Assembly (NCBI GenBank): GCA_019233415.1
Contig: JAFAMK010000215.1
Span: 1 to 11,530, forward strand
DNA: 11,530 nucleotides
DNA from: Vulcanimicrobiota bacterium
GTDB taxonomy: Bacteria > Vulcanimicrobiota > Vulcanimicrobiia > Vulcanimicrobiales > Vulcanimicrobiaceae
Direction of reading: 5' to 3'
Part shown: positions 1 through 4,915 of the stretch, in pieces
How the letters are laid out: every line of letters begins with the position of its first letter
How positions within the stretch are numbered: position 1 is the first letter of the stretch
Made by a program: the position numbers and the translations under genes
The notes under the pieces: generated by a model
Databases searched by the model: none
Told to the model about the DNA's origin: nothing
What the model saw: the letters and a program-made list of their open reading frames with translations, nothing else

Positions 1-377
1 GCGCGGTAGGTGAAGACGCAATCGCGCGCGGTCAGCGGAACGCCGTCGTGCCAGCGGACGTTCTGGCGCAGGTGGTACGTCACGCGCAGCCCGTCGCGCG
101 AGATCCCGCCGTTCGCGAGCGTCGGCACCTCGGTCGCCACGTCGGGCGCGAGGTTTCCGTTCGCGTCATTGGTCAAGAGGAACGAGTAGAGGATGCTCCC
201 GATCATCCCCGAGGTCGTGCCTTCGAGCATGAGCGGGTTGAGCGAGACGGGTTCCGCCAGCTCGCCGACGACGAGCGTTCCCTCGCCGGCACGCGCCGCG
301 CTGCCCGCGCCGGCACCCCCGCTGCAGCCGGTCGCGGCGAGGGCGAGCGCGAGCACCGCGCACGCGGCGTGCTTCAT
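1..377 (-). CDS. Family 5 extracellular solute-binding lipoprotein (peptide ABC importer), N-terminal part only
   Basis: This is the first 125 residues of a periplasmic binding protein of the SBP_bac_5 (DppA/OppA-like) family; the rest lies beyond base 1. The N-terminus is a lipoprotein signal: a short hydrophobic stretch ends in a plausible lipobox, AATGC, with Cys18 as the predicted lipidated residue. A small Gly/Ala/Ser-rich linker follows. The mature part begins with the characteristic LVVGELAEPVSLNPLM (residues 35-50). The family's segment on forced hydrophobic presentation of the ligand is present as TYHLRQNVRWHDGVPLTARD (about 100-119), which is highly typical. The ATG overlaps the stop of the upstream serine hydrolase as ATGA, and I see no good Shine-Dalgarno sequence, so translational coupling is likely. 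Members bind oligopeptides, dipeptides, nickel or sugars. The neighbouring peptidase and racemase genes favour peptides, possibly D-residue-containing. Permease and ATPase genes would be expected next, outside the window. Confidence 0.9.
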   Translation of the reverse strand, partial: MKHAACAVLALALAATGCSGGAGAGSAARAGEGTLVVGELAEPVSLNPLMLEGTTSGMIGSILYSFLLTNDANGNLAPDVATEVPTLANGGISRDGLRVTYHLRQNVRWHDGVPLTARDCVFTYR

Positions 378-1900
378 TTCGGCGCGGCGACGCGCGGGAA
401 GAGCATCTGCGGATCGCCGCCGACGCTCACGCTCGCCACGTTGCCGTGCGCGTCGAGTTCGAAGGTGATCGGCGTCTTCGCGCCCACGACGTCGTCAGGC
501 AGGAGCCGGAACGTGTCGTAGTTCCAGTGCTCGAGCCGGCCCTTCATCCCGAGCAGGTGAAAGCGCAGGCCGTCACCGTCGCGCGTGACCGTCGCGTCGC
601 CGTAGAGGTCGTTGTGGTACGTCCCGGCGTAGCGGTCGAGCGCGAGCGACGGATGCGTGTTCGGGACGCGCTGGTCGTCGAGGCGCTTCTGTGCCGCGAG
701 TCCTGCGTCGAAGACGGTGTGGAACTGCTCGAGGATCACCGCGCCCTCGTCGGCGTGCGCGCCGCCGAGGACGTCGTCGAAGACGCGGTACATCACGGCG
801 TTGCCGACGAAGTCGCTGCCCTTGTTGGTGAGGATTGCGACGCCGAGGTGCTGGTCGGGGAGCATCGACACGAGCGCGCTCATCCCGTCGATGTTCCCGG
901 CGTGCTGGATCGCCGCGTGGTCGCGGTAGTCGAACAGAATCCAGCCCATCCCGTAGTCCATGAAGTGCGAGGCGGGCGCGAAGAGCGTCCACGGGAAGGT
1001 CAGCGGGATGATCGTCTGCGGCGTCCACATCTCGTCGAGCGTCGTCTTTTTCAGCAGCTGCTTGCCACCGTAGGAGCCGCCGTCGAGCAGCATCGTCATC
1101 CAGTGCGCGAGGTCGTCGGCGTTCGAGTTGATCGAGCCGGCCGGCCCGATGTCGTCGATGCGGCGGTACGGAACGGCGCGCACCACGCCGTCGATCTCTT
1201 CGTGCGGCTGCGCGACGTTCGGGTTTCCCGCGTCCCCGCTGATCGTCGTGTTCGACGAGGTCATCCCGAGCGGGGCGAAGAGCCGCTTGCGCACGGCGTC
1301 GTCCCAGCTTTCGCCGTCGACCGCCGCGACGACTTGGCCGGCGGTGAGGAACATGAGATTATTGTACTCGAAGCGGCTGCGGAAGCTGTAGGCCGGCTTG
1401 AGGTAGCGGATGTGCCGCACGATCTCGTCGCGGCCCAGGTCCGAGCCGTACCAGAGCGCGTCGCCGCCGTCGAGCCCGCCGCGGTGCGTGAGCAGGTCGC
1501 GAATGGTCAGCTCGTGGCTCGCATACGCGTCGTACATCGCAAAGCCCGGGAGCCGGTCCTCGACGCGGTCGTCCCACGCGATCTTCTTCTCGTCGACGAG
1601 TTGCCCCAGCAGCGCGACGGTGAACGCCTTCGAACTGGAGCCGATCGCGAAGAGCGTCTTGCCGTCGACCGCGCCCGGTTTCCCGACCTCGCGCACGCCG
1701 TAGCCCTTCGTGTACGTCTTGCCGTCCTTGACGATAGCGATCGAGACACCGGGGACCTTCCAGTCCTTCATCGCCTGCGTGACGTACGCGTCGAACGACG
1801 GCGAGAAGAACGCCGGTGTGTCCTGCGCGGACGCGGGGCGCGGCATGAGCGGGAAGAGACACGCAAACGCGGCGACCGCCGCGGCGAGACGCTGGATCAT
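374..1900 (-). CDS. Exported S12-type (class C beta-lactamase-fold) serine hydrolase with C-terminal accessory domain
   Basis: The 508-residue protein starts with a Sec signal peptide (about residues 1-25, ending PASA-Q), so it acts in the periplasm or at the cell surface. The penicillin-binding/beta-lactamase fold covers about 32-385. Its active-site motifs are all visible: SSSK at 88-91 (nucleophile Ser88, Lys91), YNN at 179-181 (Tyr179 as general base) and HAG at 333-335, the usual HxG form of the KTG motif in S12 enzymes. After this comes an accessory segment (about 395-505) with the pattern of a DUF3471-like beta-rich domain (LDRYAGTYHNDLYGDATVTR). S12 members include D-aminopeptidases, D,D-carboxypeptidases, esterases and Pab87-type peptidases, so the substrate cannot be read from motifs. 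Its place in an operon with D-glutamate-type enzymes suggests a peptidase for D-residue-containing peptides. The ATG has a GGAGG 5 bases upstream and lies 13 bp after the regulator stop. The stop overlaps the binding-protein start. Confidence 0.9.
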   Translation of the reverse strand: MIQRLAAAVAAFACLFPLMPRPASAQDTPAFFSPSFDAYVTQAMKDWKVPGVSIAIVKDGKTYTKGYGVREVGKPGAVDGKTLFAIGSSSKAFTVALLGQLVDEKKIAWDDRVEDRLPGFAMYDAYASHELTIRDLLTHRGGLDGGDALWYGSDLGRDEIVRHIRYLKPAYSFRSRFEYNNLMFLTAGQVVAAVDGESWDDAVRKRLFAPLGMTSSNTTISGDAGNPNVAQPHEEIDGVVRAVPYRRIDDIGPAGSINSNADDLAHWMTMLLDGGSYGGKQLLKKTTLDEMWTPQTIIPLTFPWTLFAPASHFMDYGMGWILFDYRDHAAIQHAGNIDGMSALVSMLPDQHLGVAILTNKGSDFVGNAVMYRVFDDVLGGAHADEGAVILEQFHTVFDAGLAAQKRLDDQRVPNTHPSLALDRYAGTYHNDLYGDATVTRDGDGLRFHLLGMKGRLEHWNYDTFRLLPDDVVGAKTPITFELDAHGNVASVSVGGDPQMLFPRVAAPK

Positions 1901-1913
1901 CGGAACCTCCGGT

Positions 1914-2510
1914 TCACATGTGGGCCGTCGTCAGCCCGAGGGCCGCGGCCGGGCGGGGCGAGTCGTTGCGGAACGAGTGTGCGTAGCCGGCCGAGTAGAC
2001 CGCGCATTCGCCGGCGCGCATCGGGTAGTCGACGTCGTTCAGGCGCAGCACGATCTCGCCCGCGGTGACGTAGAGCGTGTCGACGCCCTCGTGGGTCAGC
2101 TCGTCGCGGAACGACGCGCGCGGTTCGAACGCGATGATCGCGAGCTCGAGGTTGAGCCCCGGCAGGCGCAGCAGCTCGTAGCGGATGCCGCGGCCGCGGT
2201 TCATCATCACGCGGTCGGACTTGGTGACGAAGCTCGGCCGCGAGAGGCGCGTGCTGTAGCCGAGCATCGAACCGAGGTCCTGGTCGAAGAACTCGGCGAT
2301 CCGCGCGAGCCGGCCGATCGAGACGTCGGACTCGTTGCGCTCGACCGCGCTCAGGAACGAGGCGGAGAGTCCGCTCCCTTCGGCGACGTCCCGGATGGAG
2401 AGCTTGCGCTGCGTGCGCATCCGCTTGAGAATCTGTCCGACGTCGGGCGCGCCGCGATACGCGGGCTCCCCGACCTCGTTGTGGCGTACCGCCTTGCCGC
2501 GCGCGGCCAT
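1914..2510 (-). CDS. XRE-family transcriptional regulator with C-terminal cupin domain
   Basis: This 198-residue regulator has an N-terminal helix-turn-helix of the Cro/C1 (XRE) type at about residues 24-80. It includes LSIRDVAEGSGLSASFLSAV (37-56) followed by the typical NESDVSIGRLARIAEFF. A cupin_2 beta-barrel follows at about 118-195, with HEGVDTLYVTAGEIVLRLN around His140 and a second strand set ending near HSFRN (178-182). In such proteins the cupin senses a small metabolite and modulates DNA binding. The reading frame is open to an ATG at 2534. I chose the ATG at 2510 because AGGAGGTT sits 8-10 bases before it and lies inside the longer version. It is encoded between the racemase and serine hydrolase genes, so it is the obvious local regulator. 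The gap before it contains a copy of a sequence also found near dgcN, suggesting autoregulation. The ligand is unknown; D-glutamate, an N-acylated derivative or a dipeptide would fit the neighbours. Confidence 0.92.
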   Translation of the reverse strand: MAARGKAVRHNEVGEPAYRGAPDVGQILKRMRTQRKLSIRDVAEGSGLSASFLSAVERNESDVSIGRLARIAEFFDQDLGSMLGYSTRLSRPSFVTKSDRVMMNRGRGIRYELLRLPGLNLELAIIAFEPRASFRDELTHEGVDTLYVTAGEIVLRLNDVDYPMRAGECAVYSAGYAHSFRNDSPRPAAALGLTTAHM

Positions 2511-2562
2511 CGTCGCTGAACCTCCTATCGACATATATCGGACGATGAGCGATATTTCGGCC
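2511..2562 (-). promoter_or_regulatory. AT-rich spacer upstream of the XRE-cupin gene with candidate operator boxes
   Basis: This 52-bp gap is the only real spacer inside the leftward operon and is visibly richer in A/T than its surroundings. On the minus strand it carries CCGAAATATCG (2560-2550) and, a few bases on, the related CCGATATATGTCG (2541-2529). An identical CGAAATATCGC core occurs upstream of dgcN. A TATATG within the second box could serve as a weak -10 element, but I find no convincing -35. The spacer is best read as a candidate binding site for the regulator itself, possibly with a secondary promoter. This is inferred from sequence similarity only. Confidence 0.4.
2519..2526 (-). 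promoter_or_regulatory. Ribosome binding site deciding the start of the XRE-cupin regulator
   Basis: Read on the minus strand this is AGGAGGTT, a near-perfect Shine-Dalgarno sequence 8 bases before the ATG at 2510. It lies within the alternative longer reading frame that begins at 2534, which argues for the shorter protein. Confidence 0.7.
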
Positions 2563-3588
2563 TCAGTCGCCGAGCACCCGCGCCGGCGCGAGCGTGACGC
2601 CCAGGCCGGGGCCGGTCGGCATGACGATCCGGCCGCCCTCGAACGTGATGCCGCGGTACGGGTCGTGCGCGAGCAGCGTCGGGCCGTCGATGTCGAGCCA
2701 GTCGGCGAGCGGGCCGAGATGGCCGGCGGCGGTCGCGAGGATACTCGTCTCCGCCATGCACCCGATCATCACGCGGAAGCCGAGCGCGCGCGCGGCGGCG
2801 ATCATGTCGTAGGCGGCGCCGAGCCCGCCGCACTTGGCGAGCTTGACGTTGACCGAATCGACGCACCCGACGAGCGGGCCGAGCTGCGTCGCGACGACCG
2901 CGTCTTCGTCGGCCATCAGCGGGATCGGCGAGCGTTCCGAAATCCAGCGCAGCTGTTCGGGATGGCCGGCGGGGATCGGCTGCTCGCAGACCTCGACGCC
3001 GAAGCGCTTCAGCTCGCCCAGGATGCGCACCGCCTGCTCCGCGTTCCAGCCTTCGTTCGCGTCGATGCGGATCGCGCCGGTGTAGTGCGCGCGGATCGCC
3101 TCGATCAGTTCAACGTCGTCCGCGCCGGCGGCGCCGACCTTGACCTTGAGAACCGGCGCGTCGCGTAGCGCGCGCACGCGTTCCAGCACGGTGCCGAGGT
3201 CGTCTTCGATCGGAATCGTCAGCGAGGTCGGCGGCGCGGAAAGCCCGTCGAGGCCCAGCAGATCGGTCACCGAGGCGCGCAAGACCTTGCCGCGCAGATC
3301 GAACAGCGCGACGTCGAGCGCGCAACGCGCCGCGCGTGGAACGCCGTCCAGCACGCGCATGGCGGCGAACGGCCCGGCGCCGGCCGGCAGCACGTAGCCG
3401 CGGAAGAAGTCCATGATCGCGCCGACCGAGTCGCCGTAGCGCGCCAGGGGCGCCGACTCGCCGTAGGCGACGACGTCGTTCCAGTGCAGCTCGACGACGA
3501 CGGTGTGCGCCGCGGTGAGGCTGAAGCCCGCGACGCGGAACGGCCGCGCGAGCGGCAGCTCCTCGGCGCGCGCGTGCAGCGCGATCAC
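2563..3588 (-). CDS. dgcA: Enolase-superfamily racemase: DgcA-like N-acetyl-D-glutamate racemase or L-Ala-D/L-Glu (dipeptide) epimerase
   Basis: The 341-residue protein has the full architecture of the muconate-lactonizing/dipeptide-epimerase branch of the enolase superfamily: an N-terminal capping domain (about 1-115), then a TIM barrel. Visible catalytic elements are KVKVG (148-152, acid/base Lys150), DANEGW (176-181, metal ligand Asp176), EQPI (202-205, Glu202), ADED (226-229, Asp227) and NVKLAKCGG (247-255, second catalytic lysine Lys249). A DxD at 299-301 (LDIDGP) matches the motif that binds the substrate's amino terminus in Ala-Glu epimerases. The start is a GTG overlapping the upstream DUF1611 stop as GTGA. 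It lacks a clear Shine-Dalgarno sequence, so the two are probably translated in a coupled way. That pairing is the signature of DgcN-DgcA, where DgcA racemises N-acetyl-D-glutamate. The alternative is an Ala-D/L-Glu epimerase (YkfB/YcjG-like) acting on a peptidoglycan-derived dipeptide. The family call is firm; the substrate is not. Confidence 0.87.
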   Translation of the reverse strand: MIALHARAEELPLARPFRVAGFSLTAAHTVVVELHWNDVVAYGESAPLARYGDSVGAIMDFFRGYVLPAGAGPFAAMRVLDGVPRAARCALDVALFDLRGKVLRASVTDLLGLDGLSAPPTSLTIPIEDDLGTVLERVRALRDAPVLKVKVGAAGADDVELIEAIRAHYTGAIRIDANEGWNAEQAVRILGELKRFGVEVCEQPIPAGHPEQLRWISERSPIPLMADEDAVVATQLGPLVGCVDSVNVKLAKCGGLGAAYDMIAAARALGFRVMIGCMAETSILATAAGHLGPLADWLDIDGPTLLAHDPYRGITFEGGRIVMPTGPGLGVTLAPARVLGD

Positions 3589-4679
3589 GAGGCGGCCACC
3601 ACGCGCCGCACGGCCTTGTCGGTCGTCGACAGCGAGATCGTGATCGCGTTCCAGATGCGCCCACCGCCGTTGCGGACGGGATCGTCGGCCGGCAATCCCG
3701 TCTCGCGCTGCGCGGCGTCGATCGCCGCGGCCGCGCCGGCGGGGTCGAGCGCCGAGGTGTCGAGGACGACCGCGCAGACGCGTGCCGGCTTCATGTGACG
3801 GAGCAGGTCTTCGTGCGCGCGCACGAGCTCGCCGAGCCGCGGGAGCGGCGTCGAGAAACCGGCGATCTGCGTCGTTCCCGGCCGGTGGCAGAGGATCAGC
3901 GCATCGGGCGCGCTGCCGTAGAGCAGACCGAAGGTGACCGGCGCGTAGGCCGGGTGGAAGATCGCGCCCTGTCCCTCGACGAGCAGCACCTCGGAGTCGG
4001 GCCGCGCGCCGAGCACGAGCTGTTCGGCCGCGCCGGTGACGAAGTCGGAGATCACGCGGTCGACGGCGATCCCGCTGCCCGCGATCATGATCCCCGTCTG
4101 GCCGGTCGCGAGGAACTCCGCGCGCCGGCCCTGCGCGTGCGCGGCGCGTTCGACTTCCAGCATCGCCGTCATCTTGCCGACCGCGCAGTCGCTGCCGATG
4201 GCCAGCACGACGGACTGCGCTACGTCATACGCCGCGCCGCTGAAGAGCGGGATGTCCGCGGGGGGAACGCGCACGTCCCACAGCGCCGCTCCCGAACGCG
4301 CCGCGGCCGCGGTGATCGCGGGGTCCTCGGCGAGCAACTGATGGAGGCCGCTGACGATTTCCAGCCCGGCCTCGGCGGCCGCGACGATCGGCGCGTGCAG
4401 CGCCGGCGGGATGCGGCCGCCCTCGGTCGCGACGCCGACCAGCAGCGAGGTCGGGTGGTACGCGAGGGCGTCCGCGACCGTCGCGACGATCGGCGCGTCG
4501 CTCCCGAGCCACGGGAGGACGTCGCGGACCGTGCGGCCCGCGAGCGTCGAGTCGACGACCGCCGCGACTTCGTCGGCGCGGAATCGCAGCACGCCGTGCG
4601 CGGTCTTTCCGTGCATGCCGATCAGCAGCCCTTCGGTGAGGACGGCGTACCGGCGAGTGCGCGCGTTTGCGGCAGACAT
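3585..4679 (-). CDS. dgcN: DUF1611 family protein, DgcN-like D-glutamate N-acetyltransferase
   Basis: The 364-residue product has the two-part DUF1611 layout. An N-terminal alpha/beta domain (about 10-150) contains the long GLHQLLAED region. The C-terminal P-loop-like domain (about 153-350) has GSDCAVGKMT (162-171), a Walker-A-like loop, followed by ATGQTGIMIAG (191-201) and VEGQGAI (234-240). Some members of this family have been characterised as DgcN, which N-acetylates D-glutamate. The partner DgcA then racemises the product, giving entry into L-glutamate metabolism. Most family members remain untested, so the activity here is inferred from the family and from the overlapping racemase gene. 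I placed the start at the ATG at 4679, which has GAGGAG 4 bases upstream. The frame stays open to 4808, but that extension runs across the putative promoter and reads as non-coding. No signal peptide is seen, so the protein is cytoplasmic. It is the first gene of the leftward operon. Confidence 0.85.
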   Translation of the reverse strand: MSAANARTRRYAVLTEGLLIGMHGKTAHGVLRFRADEVAAVVDSTLAGRTVRDVLPWLGSDAPIVATVADALAYHPTSLLVGVATEGGRIPPALHAPIVAAAEAGLEIVSGLHQLLAEDPAITAAAARSGAALWDVRVPPADIPLFSGAAYDVAQSVVLAIGSDCAVGKMTAMLEVERAAHAQGRRAEFLATGQTGIMIAGSGIAVDRVISDFVTGAAEQLVLGARPDSEVLLVEGQGAIFHPAYAPVTFGLLYGSAPDALILCHRPGTTQIAGFSTPLPRLGELVRAHEDLLRHMKPARVCAVVLDTSALDPAGAAAAIDAAQRETGLPADDPVRNGGGRIWNAITISLSTTDKAVRRVVAAS

Positions 4680-4683
4680 GGAA

Positions 4684-4689
4684 CTCCTC
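4684..4689 (-). promoter_or_regulatory. Ribosome binding site of dgcN
   Basis: On the minus strand this reads GAGGAG, 4 bases before the ATG at 4679. It decides that start over the open extension to 4808. Confidence 0.65.
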
Positions 4690-4705
4690 GGGCGAGCGGT
4701 CCTGG

Positions 4706-4716
4706 GCGATATTTCG
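4706..4716 (-). promoter_or_regulatory. Candidate operator box CGAAATATCGC in the dgcN leader
   Basis: The 11-base sequence (GCGATATTTCG on the plus strand) recurs with its core CGATATTTCG intact at 2550-2559, upstream of the XRE-cupin gene, in the same orientation. A near copy, CCGAAATACCGG, lies at 4812-4823. It falls just downstream of the proposed dgcN promoter, a position where a bound repressor would block transcription. It is about 27 bases from the start codon. Assignment as the regulator's binding site is inference. Confidence 0.4.
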
Positions 4717-4731
4717 AACCGCGTGCAAAAA

Positions 4732-4760
4732 TTTGTACCACAACGTGCCCGATCTGTGAA
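4732..4760 (-). promoter_or_regulatory. Possible sigma70-type promoter for the leftward dgcN operon
   Basis: On the minus strand, TTCACA (4760-4755; 5 of 6 bases of TTGACA) is followed by a 17-bp spacer and TACAAA (4737-4732; 4 of 6 bases of TATAAT). This would start transcription near 4725, giving a leader of about 45 bases containing the CGAAATATCGC box. The -10 region lies in an imperfect dyad, TGCAAAAATTTGTA (4724-4737). Spacing and position are good, but promoter preferences of this organism are unknown. Confidence 0.35.
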
Positions 4761-4802
4761 GGAGGGATTTTCCAGTCGCAGAAACGGCGCGAACGATATG
4801 TA

Positions 4803-4823
4803 GGACATTGTCCGAAATACCGG
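4803..4823. promoter_or_regulatory. Candidate operator: GGACATTGTCC dyad fused to a CCGAAATACCGG box
   Basis: The first 11 bases form a perfect inverted repeat, GGACA/TGTCC, around a central T. They share their last two bases with CCGAAATACCGG, a variant of the box upstream of dgcN and of the XRE-cupin gene. GTCCGAAATA here also resembles GTCCGATATA read on the minus strand at 2543-2534. It lies about 95-110 bases before the receptor start, so it could act on that promoter. Function is inferred only. Confidence 0.35.
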
Positions 4824-4915
4824 ATAAAACGCCAGTTCGTTCGTGCGCCGCTGCGTACGCGGGCCTCAGCGGCGCCGCACGGGCGAGATTCCGACGATGC
4901 AGGATGGGCGATCGT

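Larger units (their letters stand above)
4680..4915. promoter_or_regulatory. Divergent intergenic regulatory region between dgcN and the TonB receptor
   Basis: These 236 bp separate the two divergent gene sets and are the largest gap in the window. The part from about 4705 to 4830 has A/T-rich patches unlike the coding sequence. It holds the possible dgcN promoter, the imperfect dyad at 4724-4737, the CGAAATATCGC box at 4706-4716, a perfect 11-base dyad GGACATTGTCC at 4803-4813, and the overlapping box variant CCGAAATACCGG at 4812-4823. From about 4830 to 4915 the sequence returns to high GC and forms the receptor leader. I cannot find a convincing -35/-10 pair for the rightward operon. No terminator, tRNA or recognised riboswitch is visible. 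Confidence 0.5.

Noticed and set aside
446..2068. A 540-codon open frame on the plus strand opposite the S12 hydrolase and regulator
   Set aside because: It is antisense to two clearly recognisable genes, is Arg/Val/Glu-rich in the way GC-rich shadow frames are, and contains no family motif.
4680..4808. An in-frame N-terminal extension of dgcN to 4808
   Set aside because: The ATG at 4679 has GAGGAG immediately upstream, and the extension covers the A/T-rich promoter region.
4761..4830. A promoter for the TonB receptor (for example TTGTCC with GATAAA)
   Set aside because: The spacing between the hexamer-like strings is far from 17 bp and no other pair fits, so I do not call one.
4808..4915. 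An in-frame 36-residue N-terminal extension of the TonB receptor starting at TTG 4808
   Set aside because: It would bury the signal peptide inside the protein, starts on a rare codon inside the candidate operator, and looks non-coding. The ATG at 4904 has no proper ribosome site.
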